Positions 43,949 through 52,302 of a stretch of DNA of 64,000 nt are shown in pieces (position 1 is the first letter of the stretch; each line of letters opens with the position of its first letter). Origin of the DNA: Archangiaceae bacterium (GTDB taxonomy: Bacteria > Myxococcota > Myxococcia > Myxococcales > Myxococcaceae); the NCBI GenBank assembly GCA_016714225.1, contig JADJNS010000003.1, positions 1 through 64,000 on the forward strand, in the 5' to 3' direction. Position numbers and translations under genes: made by a program. The notes under the pieces were generated by a model, which saw nothing but the letters and a program-made list of their open reading frames with translations, had not been told where the DNA came from and did not search any database.

Positions 43949-44073
43949 CTCCTGCTCGTGCTACTCCAAGCCCGAGCAGGCGCAAAAACCGCGAGCGCCA
44001 CGGCGTCGAGTCGACCCGCGGAGCGCGGAGAAGCCGAGTGTGAAAGAGCCTCGGGCCCGCTGAACAGTCAGAC

Positions 44074-45035
44074 TCAGAACGCGCGGTTCACCGCATACGC
44101 GGCGATCTTGTGCTCGGCGACGTGGGTGGCTGAGCCGGGCACCGAGTCGATGGGCCCGGCGTAGTCGAAGCTCTGCCGGCCGACGGTCTGCACGCGCTGC
44201 CAGTAGATGGGGCCGGGCACTCCGTCGGCGACCGCGGCGGTGACGGGGGTGCCGCGGCGGTTGAGCTCGCGCGCGGTGATCTTCACGCGCGCCTCCTGGG
44301 TGGCGGGGCCGGGCACGCCGTCGATGGGGCCCGAGTAGCCGAAGTCGCGGCGGCCGACCGTCTGAATGCGCTTCCAGTAGATGGGGCCGGGCACGCCGTC
44401 GCTCTCGGTGCTGGTGCGCGCCAGCCCGGTGCTCGCGGGAGTCACGCCGGTGTTGAGCGGCTGCTGCCCGCCGCCCGCGATGCGGCAGCCCGAGTAGTCC
44501 ATCGACCAGCCGAGGTAGCGCGCGCCGCTGGCCGACTTGTAGCCCGAGACCGAGTTGATGCCGATGGCGTCGCCCCACGACTGCTGCAGCTGTAGGTGGC
44601 CATGAAGACCTGCTGGCCGCCGCCGTTGAGGTCGACGCCGACGTGGCCGTACAGGCCGATGTCCCAGTAGTGAATCGCGCCGGTGAGCGCCTTGCTCGCG
44701 TCGGTCGAGACGATGTTCGAGTGGCGGTACGCGTCGATGGCCGAGGGCCGCGCCGACGACGCCGGGCACTGGCCGAAGCGCCAGACCAGCGAGCCGCACC
44801 ACTGGTTCCACGAGGCGCCGTCGCGCTTGGGGTGGGCCGAGGCGTAGCCGCGCGCGCGGTCGTAGATGCTCGAGTTGAGCGCCTCTTCGTTCGAGGCGAG
44901 GTCGACCGCATCGGCGGTGTCGTTGAGCACCGGCTGACCGAAGCCGTCGGCCTCGGGGTCGTCATTTCCACACGACGCGAATGGAATGAGGGTGAGCGCC
45001 GACAGCAGGAGGGAGGGGGTCGAGAAACGGGGCAT
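44074..45035 (-). CDS. CHAP-like cell-wall hydrolase lipoprotein with duplicated C-terminal repeat, frameshifted near 44590
   Basis: About 320 residues from ATG 45035 (MPRFSTPSLLLSALTLIPFASCGND). A CHAP/NlpC-type cysteine peptidase core is visible: catalytic Cys in WNQWCGSLVWRFG and His in YWDIGLYGHVGVDLNGG. The frame breaks just after QQVFMATY (about 44585-44600). The adjacent frame continues SWGDAIGINSVSGYKS, then two ~58-residue repeats, each with DGVPGPIYW-[KQ]-R-[IV]-QTVGR and GPID-x-VPG, probably wall-binding. The 962-base length fits one missing base. Predicted peptidoglycan amidase or endopeptidase. Confidence 0.82.
44077..44420. repeat. Two tandem ~58-residue repeats in the CHAP-like protein
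   Basis: DGVPGPIYWKRIQTVGRRDF and DGVPGPIYWQRVQTVGRQSF head the two copies; each continues with [YS]xGPIDxVPGxAT and a basic helix ending N-R. Likely substrate-binding modules; resemblance to peptidoglycan-binding repeats of endolysins is inferred. Confidence 0.7.
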
Positions 45036-45159
45036 GCACCCCAGTGGTGCAATGGGGTCGCCAGCGGGCGCGCAGAGGGGCGATGTAAAGCGACGCGCCG
45101 CGCGGCTCGCGTTTGCGGTGCCAACTCGCTCCGTGTGGGCTGGCGCACCGCTGTCTGGT

Positions 45160-45176
45160 TTTGGTCGCCGACCAAA
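45160..45176. other. Hairpin TTTGGTC-GCC-GACCAAA
   Basis: A perfect 7-bp stem with a 3-base loop, in the 235-base gap between the SPFH gene stop and the CHAP-like gene start. It is not followed by a T-run on the minus strand, so an operator for the CHAP-like gene is as likely as a terminator. Confidence 0.4.
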
Positions 45177-45270
45177 CGCCGCCCACGCGTTTCATCGCGG
45201 GCATCCGTTTCACGTGGTTGGTTTTCAGTCGGCGGCCGACAGATGCTCAGCCAGCCGACCGCTGAGGCCC

Positions 45271-47373
45271 TCAGGCCGACTTGCCGTTGCTCGGCAGCGC
45301 GGGAGGCTGCACCAGCGGCGAAGGAGGCTGCGACACGCCGAGCCCCTGCTGGCGCACCACGTTGGCGAGCAGCAGCTGCACGAGCCCGCTGTTGCCACCG
45401 TCGCCGCCGGCGCCGCTCACCACCACGTCGGGGGTAATCTTCAGCCCCGCGGCGGTGATGGCCTTCACCACCTCGACCGCGGTCACGCCCTGCGGCGTCA
45501 GCGCCATCACCTGCTCGTGGTAGGCCTTGGCCTGCGCGGCGCCCTTGCTGGCGATGACGCCGGCTTCGGCGCTGCCGATCTGCTGCACCCGCTCGGCCTC
45601 GGCGACCGCGGTGGTGCGAATGCGCGCCGCTTCACCCTCGGCGCGCTTCTGCGCCTGCTTCGCCTCGTGGTCGGCGATCTCGATGCCGACCTGCGCCTTC
45701 ATCAAGATGTTCTGCTGATCTGCCTGCGCCCGCGTGCGCTCGAACTCGATGCGCCGCTCTTCGGCCTTCTTCTTGGCGTCGAACATCGACTGCTCCTGCT
45801 CGGCGAGGTTCTTCTGCTGAGTGGTCTTCATCAGCGCCTCGGGCAGGTGGATGTTGGTGATCATCACCGACACCACGTCGACCCGGTACTTGCGCAGGTC
45901 GTCACGCACCGCCGCGTCGGCCTGCCCCTGCTCTTCGGCGCGGTTCTGCTGGTACGAGATGGCCGGGCTCTTCGCCACCTGCGCGCGGAAGATGCCGTCG
46001 ATCTGCGGGTGAATGACGTTGTTCTCGAGGTCGTCGATCGACCCGAGCTTCTGAATCACGTACGGCGCGTTCTCTGGCAGCACGCGGTACTGGCACCGCA
46101 CCTCGACCTGCATCTCGAAGCCGTCGTGCGACACCACCGTGAACGGGTCGAACGGGTCGTCGGCATCGGGAGACCGGCTCCACTCGACGCTGCGGGTGGT
46201 GGTGGGGACGATCAGCACCGTGTACGCGAGCGGGTTCAGGTTGTACGTGCCGGGCCCCAGCACGTGCTGCTGAATGCCGCGGTACCCCTCAGGCACCACG
46301 TGGCGCTGGCCGCCGCCGCTCTCGAGCCGCTGCTCCGACGGAGCCCAGTCGGGCACGTTGGCCTCGGGGTCCTTGCCGATGTTCGAGATCAGCACCCCCA
46401 CCTCACCCTGCTTCACCACCGTCACGTTCTTCAGCGAGACCGAGAACAGAAACGGGTTGATGTAGTAGCGGCCGGGGCGCAGCACCGCGGTCTGCGGCCC
46501 GCGCAGGCCGCCCTGGTCGAGAAACGCCTGGCCGTCTTGAAAGCTGTTGTGGGTCGACATCTCGGGCGTGGTGGCCACCACGTCGCTGGTCGCCATCGAG
46601 CGGCCGTCTTTCGCCTCGACCACGCCGATCTGCGTCTCGCTCACCGTGATGGCCTCGGCGAGCTGCACCTGAAAGCAGTCGGTGAAGATGTTGTACGTGC
46701 CGGGCCGCAGGAAATCGATCTGCGGGCCCTTCTGGCCGCCCTGCTTCAAGAAGAGCTCTGCCTTCTGGAAGTTGTCGTGGCCCTCGACCCCGTCGGGCGC
46801 AACCACGCGCCGGGCGAGCAGCTGCCCCTGCTGCAGCGAGGCGCCGTCGGCCGCGATGATGACCCCGATGTACCCCTCGGGAATGCGGGTCTTCTTGATC
46901 TTGTCGACGCGGAACAGGCCGGGGTGAATCTTGTACGTACCGTTGGTGAGAAAGCGCAGCTGCTTGCCGCGCACTCCACCCTTCAGCAGGAACTCGACCG
47001 GGTTCTGGAAGTTGTCGTGGAACTCGCCGGCGCGGTCTTCGGCGAACACACGGCCCGACGGCATCGAGTCACCGTCGACCGCGGTGACCACGCCCAGCTC
47101 GTCCGAGCCGATCATGATGAACTCGACCTTCTGCACCACCCGCTTCATCGGCCACGGCACGAAGTGCAGGCCGGGGTTCAGGTACTCGGCCTGAATGCCC
47201 ACCTCGCCGGTCGCCGCGAAGGCGCGGCCCGCGGCCAGCTCGCGACCGACGAAGCGCCGCTCGACGATGCCGATCTGCGTCGGCCCGACGTTCACCACCC
47301 AGCGAGAAATGAGAACCAGGGCCACGATGATGCCGAGGGCCCCCACCACCGCGTACCCGATCAACGGATCCAT
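45271..47373 (-). CDS. SPFH/band-7 (flotillin-like) membrane protein with internal repeats
   Basis: A 700-residue protein; ATG 47373 has a strong GGAGG ribosome-binding site. One N-terminal transmembrane helix (~5-25) precedes three to four ~75-residue repeats. Each contains a [DG]G-x-[SM] turn, HDNFQ-x-x-x-x-FL-x-x-GG-x-x-GPQ and a PGTYxI...FxV strand (positions ~80-330). The SPFH core follows (~390-500: VVSHDGFEMQVEVRCQYRVLPENAPYV), then a long Ala/Glu/Arg coiled coil (~520-620) and a Gly/Pro tail. SPFH proteins form membrane-associated cages or scaffolds. The repeats before the SPFH core recall major-vault-protein architecture; that link is inference. No neighbouring NfeD gene. Confidence 0.92.
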   Translation of the reverse strand: MDPLIGYAVVGALGIIVALVLISRWVVNVGPTQIGIVERRFVGRELAAGRAFAATGEVGIQAEYLNPGLHFVPWPMKRVVQKVEFIMIGSDELGVVTAVDGDSMPSGRVFAEDRAGEFHDNFQNPVEFLLKGGVRGKQLRFLTNGTYKIHPGLFRVDKIKKTRIPEGYIGVIIAADGASLQQGQLLARRVVAPDGVEGHDNFQKAELFLKQGGQKGPQIDFLRPGTYNIFTDCFQVQLAEAITVSETQIGVVEAKDGRSMATSDVVATTPEMSTHNSFQDGQAFLDQGGLRGPQTAVLRPGRYYINPFLFSVSLKNVTVVKQGEVGVLISNIGKDPEANVPDWAPSEQRLESGGGQRHVVPEGYRGIQQHVLGPGTYNLNPLAYTVLIVPTTTRSVEWSRSPDADDPFDPFTVVSHDGFEMQVEVRCQYRVLPENAPYVIQKLGSIDDLENNVIHPQIDGIFRAQVAKSPAISYQQNRAEEQGQADAAVRDDLRKYRVDVVSVMITNIHLPEALMKTTQQKNLAEQEQSMFDAKKKAEERRIEFERTRAQADQQNILMKAQVGIEIADHEAKQAQKRAEGEAARIRTTAVAEAERVQQIGSAEAGVIASKGAAQAKAYHEQVMALTPQGVTAVEVVKAITAAGLKITPDVVVSGAGGDGGNSGLVQLLLANVVRQQGLGVSQPPSPLVQPPALPSNGKSA

Positions 47374-47559
47374 GTGCTCCTCCCGCGGGCGAGTCTACGG
47401 CAGTCGCCCCGCTGGTGAGGTCGTAAGAACGTGCCGGGGTGTGGGCAAATGCCCCGGCGCGCCCGAGCGAAGCACCAAAGCGCCTCACCGCCTGAGCCGC
47501 GCAGTCCATGCGCCACGCGCACTTGCCGGTGTGCACGCCGATTGCTCAGTGGCGGCACC

Positions 47560-47844
47560 ATGATCAACAAACTCCTGTTCCTCATCGGTGCGCTCGCCGT
47601 GCTGACCAGCGGCTGCCGCGCGGTCGACAGCGCGGTCGACTGCCACAGCATCTGCACCCGCTACCGCGACTGCTTCGACCAGAACTACGGCGTCGATTCG
47701 TGCGAGTCGCGCTGCCGCGCCAACGCCAACTCCGACTCGAGCTACTACACCAAGGTCGACAGCTGCGACGCGTGCATCGACAACAACGCCTGCGCCACCG
47801 CGGTCTTCAGCTGTGGAGCGAACTGCAGCTCGGTGGTGCCGTAG
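47560..47844 (+). CDS. Small Cys-rich lipoprotein
   Basis: A 94-residue protein starting MINKLLFLIGALAVLTSGCRAVD. The mature ~75 residues contain ten cysteines, in patterns CHSICTRYRDC, CESRC, CDACIDNNAC and CGANC, so a compact disulphide-bonded domain is expected. This matches a family of short lipoproteins common in Myxococcota with no known function. The gene is divergent from the SPFH gene, and its stop codon abuts the stop of the convergent YkgJ gene (no bases between). Confidence 0.83.
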   Translation: MINKLLFLIGALAVLTSGCRAVDSAVDCHSICTRYRDCFDQNYGVDSCESRCRANANSDSSYYTKVDSCDACIDNNACATAVFSCGANCSSVVP

Positions 47845-48324
47845 TCACGACGGCCCCACGAAATAGTGCTGCAGCATCGCGTCGAGCGAGCGCGCGGCCT
47901 GACGAATCGTTTTGAACCGGGCGTCGTCAGGCTCGCGCGCCTCGGTCTGCTGCGCGCGCTGCACCACGCTGCGCGCGTCGCCGGGCTCGGGGGGGCCCAG
48001 CAGCTCGGCGAGCGCCTCGAGCTGCTCCTTCACCTCTGAGACGATGGTGAGCGCGTGCTCGAACGGCCGCTCGCCCTTCTCGACCGCACGGCCGAGCTGG
48101 CAGACGTACTCGCGGCAGCGCGCCGGGCGGGCCCCGTACGCGCCGCAGCGGGTGCCCTGCAGCACCGCGCACGGCAACAGCATCGCGGTGCGCCCGTCAC
48201 GGCGCGGCTCGAGACGAACCCCGAGTGGCCTCACCCGGTCGGCCTCTTCGGCCGTCACCGGGAGAAACGTGAACAGCGAGCCGCTGCAGCACAGGCCACA
48301 GCGGGTGCAGAGCTCCGAGAGCAT
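47845..48324 (-). CDS. YkgJ-family cysteine-cluster protein
   Basis: A 159-residue protein. The N-terminus holds TRCGLCCSGSLF and then CAVLQGTRCGAYGARPARCREYVC, the Cx2Cx2C...C...C pattern of the YkgJ family (CxxCCxxC cluster), thought to bind zinc or an iron-sulphur cluster. The C-terminal ~80 residues are helical. Cytoplasmic; the biochemical role is not established for the family. Confidence 0.9.
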   Translation of the reverse strand: MLSELCTRCGLCCSGSLFTFLPVTAEEADRVRPLGVRLEPRRDGRTAMLLPCAVLQGTRCGAYGARPARCREYVCQLGRAVEKGERPFEHALTIVSEVKEQLEALAELLGPPEPGDARSVVQRAQQTEAREPDDARFKTIRQAARSLDAMLQHYFVGPS

Positions 48325-48386
48325 CGGAGCCTCACCCTACCGCGAGCGCTGCGTCGAGTTGAGCTCGAGCCGAGATCGACTCGACG

Positions 48387-50015
48387 CTACCCGCCGGAGG
48401 GGTTGGTGCCGCTGTACATGCCCAGGTGCCAGTCGGTGTTGCCGGCGCTGCCCACCGTCCACAAGCTGGTGGTGTTGGCCTCGAACGACACCTGAAAGCC
48501 GTCGCCATACGACACGATGCTGGGGCTGGTGCCCGACATCATACCGAGGCCCCAGTCCTTCATGCCCGCGCTGCCGGTCGTCCACAGGCTGGTGGTGTTC
48601 GCCTCGAACGCCGCCTGGAAGCCGCCGTTCGACAGGCCGGTGATGGCCGGGCTGGTGCCTGCCATCATGCCCAGGCCCCAGTCGCGGTTGCCGGCGCTGC
48701 CCACCGTCCACAGGCTGGTGGTGTTCGCCTCGAACGCGACCTGAAAGCCGCCGCCGGTCAGCGCGGCGATGGCCGGGCTCGAGCCCGCGTACATGCCCAG
48801 GTGCCAGTCGGTGTTGCCCGCGCTGCCCACCGTCCACAGGCTGGTGGTGTTCGCCTCGAACGCGACCTCGAAGCCGCCGCCCGCCAGACCGGCGATGGCG
48901 GGGCTCGACTTGCGGTGCATGCCCAGACCCCAGTCGCGGTTGCCCGCGCTGCCCACCGTCCACAGGCTGGTGGTGTTGGCCTGAAAGGCGATCTCGAAGC
49001 CGCCGCCGCGCAGCGCGGTGACCGCGGGGCTGGTGCCGGGCATCATGCCGAGGTGCCAGTTGGTGACGCCCACCGAGCCGGCCGTCCACAGCTCCGAGGT
49101 GTTGGCCTGGAAGGCGACCACCCAGTTGCCGTCGTCGAGCACCGCGATCGCCGGGCTGGTGCCGGGCATCATGCCCAGGCCCCAGTCTCTCGTCGCGCCG
49201 TCGACCACCGTCCACAGGCTGGTGGTGTTGGCCTGAAACGCGAACGCGCGGCGCGTCGAGCCCGCGCCCGAGCCGCCGCCGGCGAACGCCTGCAGCTGCG
49301 CGTAGGTGCCGTTGAACACGTTGACGTCGACGTTGCCCGAGATGCCGCTGACGCTGCCGGTCGAGGTGAACTGGTGAAACGTCCACCCCTGGTTGGCCCA
49401 GGCGTTGGGCACGCCCGGGCAGTTGGTGCCGTACCAGGCCACGTCGAGCGCGTACGAGTTGAAGTCGTACGACTGCACGTTGGAGTCCCAGAAGTAGGCG
49501 CCGGTGTAGATGAACGGCTTCTTGCCGGTGCCGGCCGCGACCACGTTCATCCACGTGTGAATGCGCGCGGTGATGGTGGCAGGCGACTGACCGCCGGTCG
49601 CCTCGACGTCGAGCATCACCGGCAGGTCTCCTGCGCCGAGGCGGCCGACCTTCGCCACCACGATGTTCGCCTGGGTGGTGGGGTCGATGCCCGGCTCGAA
49701 GAACTGGTACGCGCCACGAATCAGCCCCGCCGCTTTGATGCCGGCCCAGTTCTGATCGAAGTACGGGTCCTGGTAGGTGCCGTCGCCGATGCGGGTGATG
49801 GCGAAGGCCATGCCTGACGCTTTCACGGCCGACCAGTTGATGCCGCGCTGGTACATCGACACGTCGACGCCCTGCACCGTGTTCGGGCCGGGACAGATGC
49901 GGGCGCTGATCTGCTGGTCGTCGCTGCCGAGCATGTCGCCGGCGACGTTGTCGATTTCTCCTTCGCCGCACGCGGCAAAGGCGAGGGTCACTCCGAGGGA
50001 AAATGCTCGGCGCAT
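48387..50015 (-). CDS. GH25 muramidase lipoprotein with seven C-terminal ~42-residue repeats
   Basis: A 542-residue lipoprotein, ATG 50015 (MRRAFSLGVTLAFAACGEG). Residues ~45-240 are a GH25 (Cpl-1-like) lysozyme domain: Asp51 in VQGVDVSMYQ and Glu138 in VMLDVEATGG are the expected catalytic acids, and FHQFTSTG near the end supports the family. Residues ~255-540 are seven near-identical 42-residue repeats ([AF]FEANTTSLWTVGSAGN...GLGMM), with W, G and GFQV/GFEV at fixed positions, most like a lectin-type beta-propeller. It would cleave the MurNAc-GlcNAc bond of foreign peptidoglycan after sugar recognition, consistent with predation (inference). Confidence 0.93.
   Translation of the reverse strand: MRRAFSLGVTLAFAACGEGEIDNVAGDMLGSDDQQISARICPGPNTVQGVDVSMYQRGINWSAVKASGMAFAITRIGDGTYQDPYFDQNWAGIKAAGLIRGAYQFFEPGIDPTTQANIVVAKVGRLGAGDLPVMLDVEATGGQSPATITARIHTWMNVVAAGTGKKPFIYTGAYFWDSNVQSYDFNSYALDVAWYGTNCPGVPNAWANQGWTFHQFTSTGSVSGISGNVDVNVFNGTYAQLQAFAGGGSGAGSTRRAFAFQANTTSLWTVVDGATRDWGLGMMPGTSPAIAVLDDGNWVVAFQANTSELWTAGSVGVTNWHLGMMPGTSPAVTALRGGGFEIAFQANTTSLWTVGSAGNRDWGLGMHRKSSPAIAGLAGGGFEVAFEANTTSLWTVGSAGNTDWHLGMYAGSSPAIAALTGGGFQVAFEANTTSLWTVGSAGNRDWGLGMMAGTSPAITGLSNGGFQAAFEANTTSLWTTGSAGMKDWGLGMMSGTSPSIVSYGDGFQVSFEANTTSLWTVGSAGNTDWHLGMYSGTNPSGG
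48390..49247. repeat. Seven tandem ~126-bp repeats in the GH25 gene
   Basis: Each unit encodes a 42-residue blade containing ANT[TS][SE]LWT and ending in G-[FN]-x-[VAI]. Nucleotide identity between middle units is high, indicating recent expansion or gene conversion. Confidence 0.85.
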
Positions 50016-50283
50016 GAGGGGGCTCCTGTCGTTCCCCGCCTGGGTGGGGGCGCTCCGAATACGGGGCGGCGGGGTCGCTGCCTTTATCCGCCGCTCCAAA
50101 ATCGGGGTTGTGTAAACGCCCGGCCCGATTGGCGATCTCGCGCTCCAGACCTACACTGCGCTTGAAGCGCATCACGCCGCGATTCGCGCGGTTCCCCCAC
50201 CCCGAGGGGTCTGAACATTCGTCGCTGAATGGCGCCGCGGCCCCCCGACACGAAGCGCGCGACCAATCGAAGGGGGCAGTCGA

Positions 50284-51390
50284 ATGCGTGGAGCGCTGCT
50301 GGTCGCCGTCGGGGCGACTCTCTATTCCTGTGGGGCCGGGCCGGGGGTCGCCGATGGAGGCGACGGCGGCGGAGGCGTGGGTGGCACGAGCGGCGGCACG
50401 GCGCACGGCGGAGGCGCCGGCGGCGGCACGGCAGGCGGAGCCAGCGGAGGCAGCGCAGGCGGCACGAGCGGCGGCACCGCAGGCGGCAGCGCCGGAGGCT
50501 CGGCAGGCGGAGCGACGGCTGGAGGCGGCAGTGCGGGCGGCGCGGCAGGCGGAGTCGCGGGCGGCAGCGGCACCGCGGGCGGCGGCGAAGACCCGATCGC
50601 CAGCTGCTCGGACGAGAGCCCCGCGCCCGACGGCGGCGCGCTCTTCGCTCCCGACGGCGGCCCCACCGGCACGGTGTCGGTGGCGCAGAGCGTGTACCCG
50701 CCGAGCAGCGGGTACCTGCTCTACGGCGACGCGCAGTTCTACGCGCCCGGCAACCCGGGTCTCATCGACCCGCGCTGCACCATCACCCAGCAGAGCGGCT
50801 GCACGGTGCGCGACTGCCCGGGCGGCGACGGCGGCACGCAGCCCGCTCCCGACGCGGGCCCGCGGGTCGGCGCCGGCACGCTGCTCATCACCGTGCTCGA
50901 CGCCGGCGTCACCTACTCCCGCCAGAGCGACGGCACCTACTTCGGCTTCAAGCTGGGCAGCCCCCCGTGGTGGACGTGCGGAGAGGCCATCACCGTCACC
51001 GCCTCGGGCGCAGCCGCCGGAGTGCCGGCGTTCACCGCGCGGCTGCCGGCGCCCAGCCTCACCCGCATCGCGCAGCCGGTCTCCGACGGCGGCTACTTTC
51101 CGCTCACCCGCGGAGACCCGCTGCCGGTCACCTGGGCCCCGGCCACCGGAGTGATGACGGTGCAGCTCTCGTCGGGCAACTACAACGGCCACCTGGTGAA
51201 CGTGCAGTGCCCGGTGCCGGGGGCGGCGGGCCGCTTCACCCTGCCGGCCGCGCTCACCCAGCAGCTCGTCCCCGGCGATGGGCGGCTGATTCTGGGCAAC
51301 TCGAACCAGACCGGCGTGGTGGCCGGCGCGTGGAACATCACCGTCACCGCGGTGAACTTCCCCGACACCGTGCTGCTGCTGGTGCAGTGA
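50284..51390 (+). CDS. Tethered lipoprotein, paralogue of the 40542 gene
   Basis: A 368-residue lipoprotein (MRGALLVAVGATLYSCGAG). Residues ~20-105 are a Gly/Ala/Ser/Thr tether. The C-terminal domain shares order and key blocks with the 40542 gene: C-x-V-R-D-C, G-[TS]-L-x-I-T-V, GVPAFTARLPAP (versus VPAFSAKTVVAP), VNVQCPVPG...LPAAL and NQTGVVAGAWNITV. The tether sequences differ while the domain is conserved. Divergent from the GH25 muramidase, across a 268-base promoter region. No function assigned. Confidence 0.85.
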   Translation: MRGALLVAVGATLYSCGAGPGVADGGDGGGGVGGTSGGTAHGGGAGGGTAGGASGGSAGGTSGGTAGGSAGGSAGGATAGGGSAGGAAGGVAGGSGTAGGGEDPIASCSDESPAPDGGALFAPDGGPTGTVSVAQSVYPPSSGYLLYGDAQFYAPGNPGLIDPRCTITQQSGCTVRDCPGGDGGTQPAPDAGPRVGAGTLLITVLDAGVTYSRQSDGTYFGFKLGSPPWWTCGEAITVTASGAAAGVPAFTARLPAPSLTRIAQPVSDGGYFPLTRGDPLPVTWAPATGVMTVQLSSGNYNGHLVNVQCPVPGAAGRFTLPAALTQQLVPGDGRLILGNSNQTGVVAGAWNITVTAVNFPDTVLLLVQ

Positions 51391-51407
51391 GCGCTCGACG
51401 CCGAGCC

Positions 51408-51857
51408 TCACCGCCCAGGCTTCACCCGCCGCGCCTTCACCGCCTCGAGCTCGCCGAGGGCCTCGAGCGCCTCTTCCAGCGCGGTCTGGGCGGCGGCGAA
51501 GCGCCTGGGCCCCAGCGCCTTCTGCAGCTTCGTCTCGAGCACCGCGCGGGCCTTGCGTGACGCGTCGACGCTCGCCTGGCCGCGCGCCGACAGCTCGACC
51601 CGCCGCACCCGCGCGTCGTCGCTCGGCGCGTCGCGAAGCAGCTCGAGCGCCGCCATCTCGGCGACCCACTTCGACACCGCCTGCTGGGTGACCTCGAGCG
51701 CCGAGGCCAGCTCGCTCACCGAGCGCGGCCCGAGCAGCAGCTGCTGCACCACGTACCCGTGCGAGACCTTGGGCCGAAAGCCGGCCTTCTCGAGCGCCTC
51801 GACGACCCGCGCGTTGGCCGCGGTGCCGAGAAAGAAGGCCAGGTGGGTGAGCTCCAT
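51408..51857 (-). CDS. MarR-family transcriptional regulator
   Basis: A 149-residue protein from ATG 51857 (MELTHLAFFLGTAANARV); the longer frame to 51983 would run through the operator. The winged helix is clear: SVSELASALEVTQQAVSKWVAEMAALELL (recognition helix) then DDARVRRVELSARGQ (wing). MarR proteins are dimers that repress their own and adjacent genes until a ligand binds. It is divergent from the NTF2-like gene, with a double palindrome between them. Confidence 0.92.
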   Translation of the reverse strand: MELTHLAFFLGTAANARVVEALEKAGFRPKVSHGYVVQQLLLGPRSVSELASALEVTQQAVSKWVAEMAALELLRDAPSDDARVRRVELSARGQASVDASRKARAVLETKLQKALGPRRFAAAQTALEEALEALGELEAVKARRVKPGR

Positions 51858-51875
51858 CGACCCAGGCTGGCATTC

Positions 51876-51902
51876 ACAACCCAGGTTGTGCAACCATGGT
51901 TG
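51876..51902. promoter_or_regulatory. Double palindromic MarR operator
   Basis: Two perfect inverted repeats lie end to end: ACAACC-CA-GGTTGT (51876-51889) and CAACC-AT-GGTTG (51891-51902). Both have the CAACC-N2-GGTTG core. They sit in the 46-base gap between the divergent MarR gene and the NTF2-like gene, the second immediately before its ATG, so binding would block both transcripts. Confidence 0.7.
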
Positions 51903-51903
51903 T

Positions 51904-52293
51904 ATGAACCCACACCTCGAGACGGTGAGGCAGTACTTCGCGGCGATCGAGACGGACGGAGAGCTGAACACTGCGTTCTTCACTCCCGACGCCCGCTTCG
52001 TTCAACTGCCCAACAAGCTGTTCCCCGCGGGGCTGACCCGTGACCTGGCCGAGTCGCGCGACGCCTTCGCCAAGAGCAAGGGCATGGTGGCGAACCAGCG
52101 CTACCGGGTGCGGCGCGCGCTGGCCGACGGCGACGGGGTGGCGATGGAGGTCGCGTGGAGCGCGGAGCTGAAGATTCCCATGGGGAACCTCGCTGCCGGC
52201 TCGACGATGAAGGCGAGCTTCGGGGTGTTCTTCACCTTCCGCGGCGGGCTCATCTGCGAGCAGCGCAACTACGACTGCTTCGAGCCGTTCTAG
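51904..52293 (+). CDS. SnoaL / NTF2-like protein
   Basis: A 129-residue protein (MNPHLETVRQYFAAIETDGELNTAFFTPDARFVQLPNKLFP). The cone-shaped NTF2-like fold is indicated by the helix-helix-DARF strand start and the C-terminal strands (AMEVAWSAELKIP...KASFGVFFTFRGGLICEQRNYDCFEPF). Such proteins are small polar isomerases, hydrolases or binding proteins; the reaction cannot be inferred. Divergent from, and presumably controlled by, the MarR regulator, so perhaps linked to detoxification of its ligand. The next gene lies 9 bases downstream, convergent. Confidence 0.87.
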   Translation: MNPHLETVRQYFAAIETDGELNTAFFTPDARFVQLPNKLFPAGLTRDLAESRDAFAKSKGMVANQRYRVRRALADGDGVAMEVAWSAELKIPMGNLAAGSTMKASFGVFFTFRGGLICEQRNYDCFEPF

Positions 52294-52302
52294 AGAGGCA
52301 GC

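Noticed and set aside
47374..47559. Possible tRNA or small RNA in the divergent gap
   Set aside because: No cloverleaf arms or T-loop motif found; it is simply the promoter region of two divergent genes.
48390..49247. Possible CRISPR or satellite array
   Set aside because: 126-base units are in frame and encode propeller-like blades of the muramidase.
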